A stretch of 64,000 nt of DNA. Origin: Streptomyces sp. NBC_01446 (GTDB lineage: Bacteria > Actinomycetota > Actinomycetes > Streptomycetales > Streptomycetaceae). The stretch covers positions 6,902,501 to 6,966,500 of the forward strand of contig NZ_JAPEPO010000001.1 of assembly GCF_026340095.1 (NCBI RefSeq). The letters run 5' to 3'. A program made the position numbers and the translations under genes. Positions within the stretch are counted from its first letter, which is position 1; each line of letters starts with the position of its first letter. The notes beneath the pieces are model-generated. The model worked only from the letters and a program-made list of their open reading frames with translations. It was not told the DNA's origin and did not search any database. Shown in pieces: positions 29,479-37,907 of this stretch.

Positions 29479-29511
29479 AAGCGAGACTTGATCCCTGGTA
29501 TCGCTTAGCAT
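29479..29511 (+). promoter_or_regulatory. LysR-type operator and -10 in the divergent promoter region
   Basis: AAGCGA (29479-29484) and TCGCTT (29501-29506) form an inverted repeat; TCGCTTAGCA and TCGCTTACAT form a tandem 10-mer at 29501-29520. TAGCAT (29506-29511) lies 7 nt before the LysR ATG, implying a leaderless transcript starting under the operator. Confidence 0.55.
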
Positions 29512-29518
29512 CGCTTAC

Positions 29519-30475
29519 ATGTTGAACCTGGAGCGCCTGCGCACCCTCGACGCACTCGCCCGCCACGGGTCCGTCAGCGGCGCCGCGGCAGGGCTGCACG
29601 TCACGACGTCCGCCGTCTCGCAGCAGATGGCCAAGCTGGAACGCGAGGTCGGCCAGCAGCTTCTCGCCAAGAACGGCAGGGGAGTGCGCCTCACCGACGC
29701 CGGGCGGCTGCTCGCCGAGCATGCGGGGCGGATCCTGTCCCAGGCCGAGCTCGCGCAGTCGGACCTGGAGGCGCACCGGGGGCAGGTCGTGGGGGAGCTG
29801 CGGATCTCCGCGTTCCCGACCGCCGCCCGCGGCCTCTTCCCGCGCGCCCTCGCGGCCCTGCGCGCGGAGCACCCGGGCCTGCGGCTGCGCTCGCAGGAGC
29901 TGGAGCCCGAGCTGGGGGTCGCCGGGGTCGTGCGCGGCGACCTGGACCTGGCGGTCGTGCTCGACTGGTACAACAAGCCGATGCCGCTCCCCGACGGCCT
30001 CGTCAAGGCGGCGATCCTCGACGATCCCGCCGATGTCGCGATGCCGGCGGACCACCCCCTCGCCGGTCGCCGCGAGGTGGGCCTGGAGGACTTCGCCGAC
30101 GACGAGTGGATCACGTGGGGCGAGGGCGAGTTCTGCCACGAGTGGCTGCTCTTCACGCTGCGCGCCAAGGGCGTCGAGCCCCGCATCGGCCATCGCGCCG
30201 CCGAGACCCACACCCAGCTCGGCCTCGTCGCCGCCGGGCTCGGTGTGTGCGTGGCGCCGCTCCTCGGGCGGGATCCGGTGCCGGACGGGGTGGTGACCGT
30301 GCCGGTGCGTCGGCGCGTACGCCGGCACGTCTACGTCGTGTGGCGGGCCGACGCGGACCGGCGGCCGTCGATCAGGGCGGCGGTGAAGGCGCTCCGGAGC
30401 GTGGGCGCGAGTCTGGGAGGGGACGCCGCCCCGGGAGAGGGCTCCGCGGGAGATGGCTCCCCAAGTGAGTGCTAG
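29519..30475 (+). CDS. LysR family transcriptional regulator
   Basis: 318 aa. The N-terminal helix-turn-helix is typical (LRTLDALARHGSVSGAAAGL, then HVTTSAVSQQMAKLEREVGQ), followed by the substrate-binding effector domain and a short Gly/Ser-rich tail. It diverges from the EamA transporter gene, the probable target, with an inverted repeat in the gap. Its stop overlaps the convergent FMN-protein stop by 4 nt. The effector is unknown. Confidence 0.9.
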   Translation: MLNLERLRTLDALARHGSVSGAAAGLHVTTSAVSQQMAKLEREVGQQLLAKNGRGVRLTDAGRLLAEHAGRILSQAELAQSDLEAHRGQVVGELRISAFPTAARGLFPRALAALRAEHPGLRLRSQELEPELGVAGVVRGDLDLAVVLDWYNKPMPLPDGLVKAAILDDPADVAMPADHPLAGRREVGLEDFADDEWITWGEGEFCHEWLLFTLRAKGVEPRIGHRAAETHTQLGLVAAGLGVCVAPLLGRDPVPDGVVTVPVRRRVRRHVYVVWRADADRRPSIRAAVKALRSVGASLGGDAAPGEGSAGDGSPSEC

Positions 30476-30939
30476 AGCGACGCCAGCTTCCTGAAGTCCC
30501 ACGACGCGATCTTGTCGGGCGTGAGCCGGGCCCAGGCGTGCCGGCCGTCGTGCACCATCTCGTCCATCGCGAAGTTCTTGCGGGCGAACAGCCGCTCGGG
30601 GGCGTCCAGTTCGGGTACGGGCTCGCCGGTGCGCGGGCTCTCCCCGACGAACTCCACCGTGCCCGACAGCTCGGCGCCGCGCAGCTCCCCGTACTCCTCG
30701 CCCGCGTCGATCACGACAGCGATGCGCGGGTCCTTGAGGAGGTCGGCCCACCGGCGGCTGCGCGTGATCGAGTACAGCCACAGACAGGTGCCGTCCCAGA
30801 CGAACCACAGGGTGCTGGCGTGCGGGGAGCCGTCGGACGAGACCGTGGCGACGCGGCAGGTGCGCTGGGATGTCAGGAACTCGTCCAGCTCGGCCGGTGT
30901 CATCATGATCCTGCGGCCCCGGCGCTGTGTGACAGCCAT
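30472..30939 (-). CDS. Pyridoxamine 5'-phosphate oxidase family protein (FMN/F420 split barrel)
   Basis: 155 aa with RTCRVATVSSDGSPHASTLWFVW and WADLLKDPRIAVVIDAGEEYGELRG, typical of small flavin- or deazaflavin-binding split-barrel proteins. Actinobacterial relatives often use F420. The closing WDFRKLASL helix is also conserved in the group. ATG 30939 has GAAGGGGAG 6 nt upstream. Substrate unknown. Confidence 0.84.
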   Translation of the reverse strand: MAVTQRRGRRIMMTPAELDEFLTSQRTCRVATVSSDGSPHASTLWFVWDGTCLWLYSITRSRRWADLLKDPRIAVVIDAGEEYGELRGAELSGTVEFVGESPRTGEPVPELDAPERLFARKNFAMDEMVHDGRHAWARLTPDKIASWDFRKLASL

Positions 30940-31063
30940 GCGTACTCCCCTTCGCGGGCTTCTCGCTGACGGTGTGTCAGATCAGAAGCATGCGGCGTCT
31001 TCCCCCATGGCGCAATGGTGGTTAATCTCTCGCCGCTCAGGACGCCTGCGACAGGGGGACCCC

Positions 31064-31708
31064 GTGCCGTCGTACGAAGAGCTCGCCGAACTGCTCGATC
31101 CGGCCACCACCGTGCTGCTGACCGTGGAGTGCCAGCAGGGGGTCGTCGGCCCCGACAGCGCCCTGCCCGAACTCGCCCAGGAGGCCAGGTCGTCCGGGGC
31201 GCTCGGCAATGTGGCGCGACTCGTCTCGGGCGCCCACGAGAACGGAGTACAGGTGCTGCACGCCGTGGCGGAGCGGCGGCCCGACGGGCGCGGCGCCAAC
31301 CACAACGGACGCCTGTTCCGTGCCGCCGCGCGCCTGCCCGTACAGCAGATCTCCGGCACCGAGGCGGTCAGGATCGCGCCGCCCGTCGAGGTGGCGGACG
31401 AGGACATCGTCGTACGCCGGCTGCACGGCCTCTCGCCCATCGCCGGCACCGACGTGGACGCCCTGCTGCGCAACCTCGGCTGCCGAACGCTGATCATCGT
31501 CGGCGTCTCGGCGAACGTCGCCATACCGAACGCCGTCTTCGACGCGGTGAACCGCGGCTACACCGTCGCCGTGCCCGCCGACGCCGTCGCGGGGGTGCCG
31601 TCCGACTACACCCCCGCGATGATCCGCAACACCCTCGCCCTCGTGGCCACCGTGACGTCCACACACGACGTGCTCACCTGCTGGAAGCGCCCGCGCCGAG
31701 GCCGCTGA
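31064..31708 (+). CDS. Isochorismatase-fold protein lacking the catalytic cysteine
   Basis: 214 aa with the cysteine-hydrolase fold: TTVLLTVECQQGVVGP near the start, RRLHGLSPIAGTDVDALLRNLGC, and GVSANVAIPNAVFDAVNRGY near the end. The family nucleophile (Cys in GVxTxxCV) is Ala here, and the first acidic residue (Asp in VDMQ) is Glu. Hydrolase chemistry by the usual route therefore looks impossible; a binding or isochorismatase-type non-covalent role is possible. GTG 31064 has AGGGGGA upstream. Confidence 0.82.
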   Translation: MPSYEELAELLDPATTVLLTVECQQGVVGPDSALPELAQEARSSGALGNVARLVSGAHENGVQVLHAVAERRPDGRGANHNGRLFRAAARLPVQQISGTEAVRIAPPVEVADEDIVVRRLHGLSPIAGTDVDALLRNLGCRTLIIVGVSANVAIPNAVFDAVNRGYTVAVPADAVAGVPSDYTPAMIRNTLALVATVTSTHDVLTCWKRPRRGR

Positions 31709-31717
31709 CCCGCGCCG

Positions 31718-32176
31718 CTACGCGAGCGTGATCGAGTCGCCGGAGACGGTGATCTCCTTGGCGGCCAGGGGCTGCGCGGCGGGCGGGTGCTTCACGCTGC
31801 CGTCCTCGATGGAGAACTTGCTGCCGTGGCACGGACAGTTGATGGTGCCGCCCTCGATCGCGGTGACCGGGCACTGCTTGTGGGTGCAGATGTTCGTGAA
31901 GGCCTTGAACTCGCCCTTCTTCGGCTGCGTGACCACCACGCCCGCGTCACCGAAGATCTTTCCGCCGCCGACGGGGATGTCGGCGGTCTTGGCGAGTTCC
32001 TTGCCTGCCCCGTCCTTGGCCGCGCCGTCCTTGGCCGTGTTTCCAGCCGGCTCGGAGGACGACGAATCGTCCGAGCTCCCGCACGCGGTGAGCGCGGCGG
32101 CGATACCGGCGGCTCCCACGGCCGCGACGACGGTGCGGCGGGTCGGGGCGGATACGGACTCGTGCGAAGCGGTCAT
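31718..32176 (-). CDS. Tat-exported Rieske [2Fe-2S] lipoprotein
   Basis: 152 aa. The N-terminus carries a twin-arginine signal (PTRRTVVAAVGAAGIAAALT) ending in the lipobox LTAC, a linker rich in Ser, Asp and Lys, then a Rieske domain with CTHKQC and CPCHGSKF supplying the two Cys/His pairs. It is expected to be lipid-anchored outside the membrane as an electron carrier; the partner is unknown. ATG 32176 has GAAGGGA upstream. It diverges from the HipA-like gene. Confidence 0.9.
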   Translation of the reverse strand: MTASHESVSAPTRRTVVAAVGAAGIAAALTACGSSDDSSSSEPAGNTAKDGAAKDGAGKELAKTADIPVGGGKIFGDAGVVVTQPKKGEFKAFTNICTHKQCPVTAIEGGTINCPCHGSKFSIEDGSVKHPPAAQPLAAKEITVSGDSITLA

Positions 32177-32295
32177 TACTGGTGTTTCCCTTCGGGTCGA
32201 GGGGGGTGGCCCACTCCCGTACGGGCCGCGGGACCGGAGTGTTCAACACCGGACGGACTTTCGTACGACGATGATGTCTCGCCTAACCTGGGGCC

Positions 32296-33123
32296 ATGCT
32301 CACCGAAGTCACGGCGACCCGTTATGTCACCCCGATGAGGGAGGGCGGATCGCTCCCCGGGCTCGTCGAGGCCGACGATCTCGCCCCCTACGTCATGAAG
32401 TTCACCGGAGCGGGACAGGGCCGCAAGACGCTTGTCGCGGAGGTGATCTGCGGGGGGCTCGCGCGGCGGCTCGGATTCCGGGTGCCCGGGCTCGTACGGA
32501 TCGGACTCGACCCCGTGATCGGCCTCGGCGAGCCCGACGAGGAGGTGCAGGGCCTCCTCAAGTCGAGCGGCGGCGTGAACCTCGGGATGCGGTACCTCTC
32601 CGGCGCGCTCGGCTTCGACCCGCTCGCCTACGAGGTGGATCCCGCGGAGGCGGGCCGCGTCATCTGGTTCGACGCCCTGATCAACAACGTCGACCGGTCC
32701 TGGCGCAACCCCAACATGCTGGTCTGGCACGGCGACCTGTGGCTCATCGACCACGGCGCGAGCATGATCTGGCACCACAACTGGCGCGGCGCCGAGGCCG
32801 CGGCGGCCCGGCCGTACGACGCCTTCGACCACGCCCTCGCCCCCTTCGCGCCCGACGTCGCGGCCGCCGCCGCGGAGCTGGCGCCGCGGCTCACCGAGGA
32901 ACTGCTCGCCGAGGTCACCGCCGACGTCCCGGACGCCTGGCTCGCCGACGAGCCGGGCTTCGACGACCCGGACGCGGTGCGGCGCGCGTACGCCGCCGTG
33001 CTGCTGCCCCGCGCGGCGACCGTCCACGAGCGGATCGGCCTGCCCGAGCCGGATCCCGACCGCGTCCCGCGCACCCCGGGCTGGCTGACCGGCACGGCGA
33101 CTGTGAAGGGCGGCACCTGGTGA
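32296..33123 (+). CDS. HipA-like protein kinase family protein
   Basis: 275 aa. The second half has the HipA-type catalytic elements: INNVDRSWRNPNML (Asp base and Asn) and LWLIDHGASM (the metal-binding Asp), and the first half a lysine-containing FTGAGQGRKTLVAEV stretch. This shorter HipA_2-like group lacks the N-subdomain of classical HipA and is not preceded by hipB. TAACCT 6 nt before the ATG points to a leaderless transcript. The stop overlaps the DUF3037 start by 4 nt, so the pair is coupled. Confidence 0.78.
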   Translation: MLTEVTATRYVTPMREGGSLPGLVEADDLAPYVMKFTGAGQGRKTLVAEVICGGLARRLGFRVPGLVRIGLDPVIGLGEPDEEVQGLLKSSGGVNLGMRYLSGALGFDPLAYEVDPAEAGRVIWFDALINNVDRSWRNPNMLVWHGDLWLIDHGASMIWHHNWRGAEAAAARPYDAFDHALAPFAPDVAAAAAELAPRLTEELLAEVTADVPDAWLADEPGFDDPDAVRRAYAAVLLPRAATVHERIGLPEPDPDRVPRTPGWLTGTATVKGGTW

Positions 33124-33509
33124 CCACGACCACCCGAGACGTCTTCGAATACGCGCTGCTGCGTGTCGTCCCGCGCGTCGAGCGCGGCGAGCAGATCAAC
33201 GCAGGCGTGGTCGTCTACTGCCGCGCCAAGTCCTACGTCCGCGCGCTCACGCACCTCGACGAGGCGAAGCTGCGCGCCCTCGACCCGGAGGCGGACGTGA
33301 CCGGCGTCCGCGCTTCGCTCGCCGCCGTCGAGAGCCACTGCCGAGGGGGCGGCGACGCGGGCCAGGCGGCGGACGACGACGCGGGCCGGCGCTTCCGGTG
33401 GCTGGTCGCGCCGCGCTCCACGGTCGTGCAGCCGGGGCCCGTGCACACCGGTCTCACCGAGGACCCCGAGGCCGAGGCCGACAGGCTTCTCGACCTCCTG
33501 GTGAGGTGA
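33120..33509 (+). CDS. DUF3037 family protein
   Basis: 129 aa, beginning VTTTTRDVFEYALLRVVPRVERGEQINAGVVVY when read in pieces, which is the DUF3037 core, followed by a variable middle and RFRWLVAPRSTVVQPGPVHTG. The function is unknown. GTG 33120 overlaps the stop of the HipA-like gene (GTGA), and this gene order recurs in bacteria, suggesting the two proteins act together. Confidence 0.82.
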   Translation: MTTTTRDVFEYALLRVVPRVERGEQINAGVVVYCRAKSYVRALTHLDEAKLRALDPEADVTGVRASLAAVESHCRGGGDAGQAADDDAGRRFRWLVAPRSTVVQPGPVHTGLTEDPEAEADRLLDLLVR

Positions 33510-33560
33510 CCTCGCGGCGGCCCCTTCGCGGTGAGTGATCAGGCGCACCCGATGGGTACG

Positions 33561-33617
33561 TTGACACCGGGTGCCAGGACTTCTAGCGTCACGTCCACAG
33601 GGTACTAAGCGGTCGCT
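33561..33617 (+). promoter_or_regulatory. Promoter and candidate operator for the two SDR genes
   Basis: TTGACA (33561-33566) and TAGCGT (33584-33589) with a 17-nt spacer form a near-consensus promoter. About 18 nt downstream is AGCGGTCGCT (33608-33617), an AGCG/CGCT dyad within TAAGCGGTCGCTCA, resembling TetR-type operators in front of fatty-acid genes. Confidence 0.65.
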
Positions 33618-33667
33618 CACCGAGTTGGACGTGAGGGCCGCACTCTAGGGCGAGGAGACCGAAGAGC

Positions 33668-34429
33668 ATGTCCACCACTGAGCAGCGCGTCGCGATCGTC
33701 ACCGGTGCCGCACGCGGCATCGGCGCCGCTACCGCCGTACGTCTGGCCGCCGAGGGTCGCGCCGTAGCCGTGATCGACCTCGACGAGGCCGCTTGCAAGG
33801 ACACCGTCGAGCAGATCACCAGCGCCGGTGGCAAGGCCCTCGCGGTCGGCTGCGACGTCGCCGACGAGGCGCAGGTCGAGGCCGCGGTCGCGCGCATCGC
33901 CGAGGAGCTCGGCGCGCCGACGATCCTCGTCAACAACGCGGGCGTGCTCCGCGACAACCTGCTGTTCAAGATGAGCGCCCTGGACTGGGACACCGTCATG
34001 AACGTGCACCTGCGCGGCGCGTTCCTGATGTCGAAGGCCGTGCAGAAGCACATGGTGGACGCCAAGTTCGGCCGCATCGTCAACCTGTCCTCGTCGTCGG
34101 CGCTCGGCAACCGCGGCCAGGTCAACTACTCGGCGGCCAAGGCCGGCCTCCAGGGCTTCACCAAGACCCTCGCCAAGGAGCTCGGCAAGTTCGGCGTCAC
34201 CGCGAACGCCGTCGCCCCCGGCTTCATCGTCACCGAGATGACGGCCGCCACCGCCGCCCGCGTCGGCATGGGCTTCGAGGAGTTCCAGGCCGCCGCCGCC
34301 ACGCAGATCCCGGTCCAGCGCGTGGGCAAGCCCGACGACATCGCCAACGCCATCGCCTTCTTCACCGGCGAGGCGGCCGGATTCGTCTCCGGCCAGGTCA
34401 TGTACGTCGCCGGCGGACCGCTCAACTAG
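33668..34429 (+). CDS. 3-oxoacyl-ACP reductase-like short-chain dehydrogenase (FabG type)
   Basis: 253 aa with all SDR elements: the nucleotide-binding TGAARGIGAA, NNAG, the catalytic serine in VNLSSSSALGNRGQ and the YSAAKAG motif. The PGFIVTEMT and C-terminal GQVMYVAGGPLN agree with FabG-type reductases. Substrate may be a beta-ketoacyl-ACP or -CoA. The near-consensus promoter upstream suggests strong, possibly repressor-controlled expression. The second SDR gene follows after 17 nt. Confidence 0.88.
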   Translation: MSTTEQRVAIVTGAARGIGAATAVRLAAEGRAVAVIDLDEAACKDTVEQITSAGGKALAVGCDVADEAQVEAAVARIAEELGAPTILVNNAGVLRDNLLFKMSALDWDTVMNVHLRGAFLMSKAVQKHMVDAKFGRIVNLSSSSALGNRGQVNYSAAKAGLQGFTKTLAKELGKFGVTANAVAPGFIVTEMTAATAARVGMGFEEFQAAAATQIPVQRVGKPDDIANAIAFFTGEAAGFVSGQVMYVAGGPLN

Positions 34430-34446
34430 GGCCGGGGAAAATGGAC

Positions 34447-35214
34447 ATGACTTCATCCCAGCTCCCGGAGCTCTCCGGCAAGGTCGCCCTCGTCACCGGC
34501 GGAAGCCGCGGCATCGGCCACGGCGTCGCCGAGGCCTTCGTCGCGCGCGGCGACCGCGTGTGCATCACCGGCCGCGGTGAGGACGCGCTCAAGGAGGCCG
34601 TCGAGGCCCTCGGCTCCGACCGCGTCATGTACGTGGCCGGAAAGGCCCACGACGAGGCGCACCAGGCCGCCGCCGTCGAGCGCACCATGGAGGCGTTCGG
34701 CCGCGTCGACTACCTGGTCAACAACGCCGGTACGAACCCGGTGTTCGGCCCGATGGCCGAGCTCGACCTGAGCGTCGCCCGCAAGGTCTACGAGACCAAC
34801 GTGATCTCCGCGCTCGGTTTCGCCCAGCAGACGTGGAAGGCGTGGCAGAGCGAGAACGGCGGGGCGATCGTCAATATCGCCTCCGTCGCGGGTCTCGCCC
34901 CGTCCCCGTTCATCGGCGCGTACGGCATGAGCAAGGCGGCGATGATCAACCTGACCGTCCAGCTCGCGCACGAGTTCGCGCCCAAGGTGCGGGTCAACGC
35001 GATCGCCCCGGCGGTCGTGAAGACCAAGTTCGCGACGGCTCTCTACGAGGGCCGGGAGGCCGAGGCCGCGGCCGCCTACCCGCTGGCCCGGCTCGGTGTG
35101 CCCGAGGACATCGGCGGCGCCGCCGCCTTCCTGACCTCGCAACAGTCCGACTGGATCACCGGTCAGACCCTCGTGGTCGACGGCGGAATTTTCCTCAATG
35201 CGGGCGTCAGCTGA
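34447..35214 (+). CDS. Short-chain dehydrogenase/reductase
   Basis: 255 aa. Motifs are TGGSRGIGHG, NNAGTNP, VNIASVAGLAPSPF and YGMSKAA with TGQTLVVDGG at the end; the order matches classical SDR oxidoreductases. Start ATG 34447 is preferred over 34441 because GGGGA at 34434-34438 is then correctly spaced. It shares an operon with the FabG-type gene. The substrate cannot be deduced. Confidence 0.87.
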   Translation: MTSSQLPELSGKVALVTGGSRGIGHGVAEAFVARGDRVCITGRGEDALKEAVEALGSDRVMYVAGKAHDEAHQAAAVERTMEAFGRVDYLVNNAGTNPVFGPMAELDLSVARKVYETNVISALGFAQQTWKAWQSENGGAIVNIASVAGLAPSPFIGAYGMSKAAMINLTVQLAHEFAPKVRVNAIAPAVVKTKFATALYEGREAEAAAAYPLARLGVPEDIGGAAAFLTSQQSDWITGQTLVVDGGIFLNAGVS

Positions 35215-35291
35215 CAAAGCCTCCGCGAGGCTGAATCGGACCAAGTTCGCTTAACTGAAGTTCCCCGCGTACGTCGCGTACGTGCGCATCA

Positions 35292-35331
35292 AGTGCCCCG
35301 CCGGAGTGCCTCGTTGGCCCGGCGGGGCACT
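35292..35331 (+). terminator. Terminator after the SDR operon
   Basis: AGTGCCCCGCCGG (35292-35304) pairs with CCGGCGGGGCACT (35319-35331), a 13-bp stem. TATGGT at 35336-35341 just after it may be the -10 of the next gene. Confidence 0.8.
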
Positions 35332-35379
35332 GCGGTATGGTCTGCCGACCTGTGGCATGGCCGATCGAGGAGCGCGCGC

Positions 35380-36960
35380 GTGTTCAACCGGATCCAGGGC
35401 CCCCGTCAACTGGCGGCGATAACGTGCATATCGCTCCTTGCCGGATGCGGACTGATGTCGTCCGGAGAGTCCGACGACACCGAACCCATCGTCGTGGGGA
35501 CCACCAGCGCGCCGAGCACCCTCGACCCGGCCGCGTCCTGGGACGGTTCCTGGGAGCTGTTCAGGAACGTCTACCAGACCCTCGTCAGCTTCCCCTCCGG
35601 CGCCTCCGAGCCGAAGCCCGACGCCGCCGAGCGCTGCGAGTTCACCGACCCCTCCAACAGCGTCTACCACTGCAAGCTGCGCGAGGGCATGGCGTTCTCG
35701 AACGGCGACAAGCTCGACGCGGCTGCCGTGAAGTACTCCATCGACCGCATCAGCAGGATCGACGTCAAGGGTGGCCCCAAGGGGCTCCTCGGCAGCCTGA
35801 AGGCGGTCGAGGTCAAGGGCGACCGTGACGTCACCTTCAAACTGAACAAGCCCGACGCGACCTTCCCCTTCGTGCTCGCGACACCGGCGATGTCCATCGT
35901 GGACCCCGCCGAGTACCCGGCCGACGCGGTCCGCGACGACGGCAAGATCGCCGGCTCCGGGCCGTACGCGCTCGACGCGTACACCGACGGCGACAAGGCG
36001 GAGCTCGTCAAGAACGACCACTACGACGGGTTCGCCGAGCGCAAGAACAGCGCCGTCACCATCCGCTACTTCAAGGACTCCGCCTCGATGGTCGGCGCCC
36101 TGCGCGCCAAGAAGATCGATGCCACGTACCGCGGGCTCGCCGCGTCGGACGTCGTGGGGCTCCAGGGCAAGCAGGCCAAGGACGGCATCCAGCTCGTCGA
36201 GGGCGCGGGCATGGAGATCAGCTACCTGGTGTTCAACCCCGAGGATCCCTGGGCGCGCAAGTCCGCCGTCCGCAAGGCCGTCGCCCAGGTCGTCGACCGC
36301 GGCGCGATCGCCCACAAGATCTACCAGGACACCGTCGAGCCGCTCTACTCGATGGTCCCGAGGGGCCTGACCGGGCACACCACCGGCTTCTTCGACGACT
36401 TCGGCGACCCGAACACGGCCAAGGCCAAGGACATCCTCACCCGGGCGGGCATCACGGACCGGGTCCCGCTCACCCTCTGGTACGCCACCGACCGCTACGG
36501 GTCCGCGACCGGCGCCGAGTTCACCGAGCTCAAGCGACAGCTGGACGCGTCCGGACTGTTCGACGTCACGATCAAGGGACGCCCCTGGAAGACGTTCGAG
36601 GCCGGATACCGCAAGGGCGAGTACCCCGTCTTCGGACGCGGCTGGTTCCCCGACTTCCCGGACGCGGACAACTTCATCGCGCCCTTCGTCGGCCAGCAGA
36701 ACGCGCTCGGAACGCCCTACGCGTCCAAGGAGATCACCGACGATCTGCTGCCGCAGTCGCGCCGTGAGAGCGACCGCGCCGCCGTGGTGGGCCAGTTCAA
36801 GCGCGCCCAGCAGATACTCGTCGACGACGCCAGGCTGTTGCCGCTGTGGCAGGGCAAGCAGTACATCGCGGCCAGCGAGGAGATCTCGGGCGGCGAGCGG
36901 GCCCTCGACCCTTCGACGATCATGATGATGTGGGAGCTGCAGCGCAAGACCAGCTGGTAG
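35380..36960 (+). CDS. ABC transporter substrate-binding lipoprotein (peptide/nickel type, SBP family 5)
   Basis: 526 aa with a lipoprotein signal (lipobox LLAGC at about residues 19-23) and an SBP family 5 body: IVVGTTSAPSTLDPAASWDG, YHCKLREGMAFSNGDKLDAAAVKYS and the C-terminal DARLLPLWQGKQY. It should bind oligopeptides or similar solutes outside the membrane. No permease or ATPase genes adjoin, so it is an orphan component. GTG 35380 has GAGGAG at 35367-35372. Confidence 0.88.
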   Translation: MFNRIQGPRQLAAITCISLLAGCGLMSSGESDDTEPIVVGTTSAPSTLDPAASWDGSWELFRNVYQTLVSFPSGASEPKPDAAERCEFTDPSNSVYHCKLREGMAFSNGDKLDAAAVKYSIDRISRIDVKGGPKGLLGSLKAVEVKGDRDVTFKLNKPDATFPFVLATPAMSIVDPAEYPADAVRDDGKIAGSGPYALDAYTDGDKAELVKNDHYDGFAERKNSAVTIRYFKDSASMVGALRAKKIDATYRGLAASDVVGLQGKQAKDGIQLVEGAGMEISYLVFNPEDPWARKSAVRKAVAQVVDRGAIAHKIYQDTVEPLYSMVPRGLTGHTTGFFDDFGDPNTAKAKDILTRAGITDRVPLTLWYATDRYGSATGAEFTELKRQLDASGLFDVTIKGRPWKTFEAGYRKGEYPVFGRGWFPDFPDADNFIAPFVGQQNALGTPYASKEITDDLLPQSRRESDRAAVVGQFKRAQQILVDDARLLPLWQGKQYIAASEEISGGERALDPSTIMMMWELQRKTSW

Positions 36961-37065
36961 GCGGCCCGCCGGGGGCCGTTGTCAGTGGCCGCGGGTAGGT
37001 TCTGGGGTGTGCAGCGGCCGTGCCTCGTACGGCCGTGAAGTGACCGTACCCCGGAGGTTGTTGAC

Positions 37066-37749
37066 GTGACCGACACCGCGATGCTGCCCGAGTCCTGGCG
37101 CGGCGTCCTCGGCGAGGAGCTGCAGAAGCCCTACTTCAAGGAGCTCACGGAGTTCGTCGAGGAGGAGCGCGCGAAGGGTCCCGTCTACCCGCCGCGCGAG
37201 GAGGTCTTCGCGGCGCTCGACGCGACCCCGTACGACCGGGTCAAGGTCCTTGTCCTCGGCCAGGACCCGTACCACGGGGAGGGACAGGGGCACGGTCTGT
37301 GCTTCTCCGTCCGGCCCGGCGTGAAGACGCCGCCCTCCCTACGGAACATCTACAAGGAGATGAAGGAGGAGCTCGGCCACCCGGTCCCTGACAACGGGTA
37401 TCTGATGCCGTGGGCCGAGCAGGGCGTCCTCCTGCTGAACGCGGTGCTCACGGTGCGGGCCGGCGAGGCCAACTCGCACAAGGGCAAGGGCTGGGAGAAG
37501 TTCACCGATGCGGTGATCCGCGCGGTGGCCGACCGGCCCGACCCGGCCGTGTTCGTCCTGTGGGGGAACTACGCGCAGAAGAAGCTCCCCCTCATCGACG
37601 AGGAGCGCCACGTCGTCGTGAAGGGCGCGCATCCCTCGCCGCTCTCCGCGAAGAAGTTCTTCGGCTCGCATCCCTTCACGCAGATCGACAAGGCGGTGGC
37701 CGCGCAGGGGCACACGCCGATCGACTGGCGGATTCCGGACCTGGGCTGA
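37066..37749 (+). CDS. ung: Uracil-DNA glycosylase, family 1
   Basis: 227 aa. This base-excision enzyme removes uracil from DNA. The catalytic water-activating motif GQDPYH is present, as are the FSVRPGVKTPPSLRNIYKE segment, LLLNAVLTVRAGEANSHKGKGWE and the minor-groove HPSPLSAKKFFG loop. GTG 37066 has GGAGG at 37053-37057. It is monocistronic, with a long stem terminator following. Confidence 0.96.
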   Translation: MTDTAMLPESWRGVLGEELQKPYFKELTEFVEEERAKGPVYPPREEVFAALDATPYDRVKVLVLGQDPYHGEGQGHGLCFSVRPGVKTPPSLRNIYKEMKEELGHPVPDNGYLMPWAEQGVLLLNAVLTVRAGEANSHKGKGWEKFTDAVIRAVADRPDPAVFVLWGNYAQKKLPLIDEERHVVVKGAHPSPLSAKKFFGSHPFTQIDKAVAAQGHTPIDWRIPDLG

Positions 37750-37755
37750 CGCCCC

Positions 37756-37817
37756 GGGGTCCCTCCGGGTGCGCGCAGCTCTGCGCGCGGTGACCGCCCG
37801 GCCCCCGGAGGGACCCC
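37756..37817 (+). terminator. Terminator after ung
   Basis: GGGGTCCCTCCGGG (37756-37769) pairs over 14 bp with CCCGGAGGGACCCC (37804-37817); an inner GCGCGCAG/CTGCGCGC hairpin (37771-37788) sits in the loop. Confidence 0.8.
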
Positions 37818-37907
37818 CGCCCGCGCCTGACCGGGATTGTCAGCGGCTGCCTATAGCGTCGGAATCGTTATCAGCTTGGATGATCGGCATACGAGCGTGG
37901 AGGACCT

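Noticed and set aside
28454..30808. A single 784-aa minus-strand protein
   Set aside because: Its N-terminal 455 codons are antisense to the LysR gene and neighbours; only the EamA transporter from ATG 29443 is real.
31728..33509. A 593-aa plus-strand protein
   Set aside because: It joins antisense of the Rieske gene and a shadow of the HipA-like gene to the true DUF3037 gene, which starts at GTG 33120.
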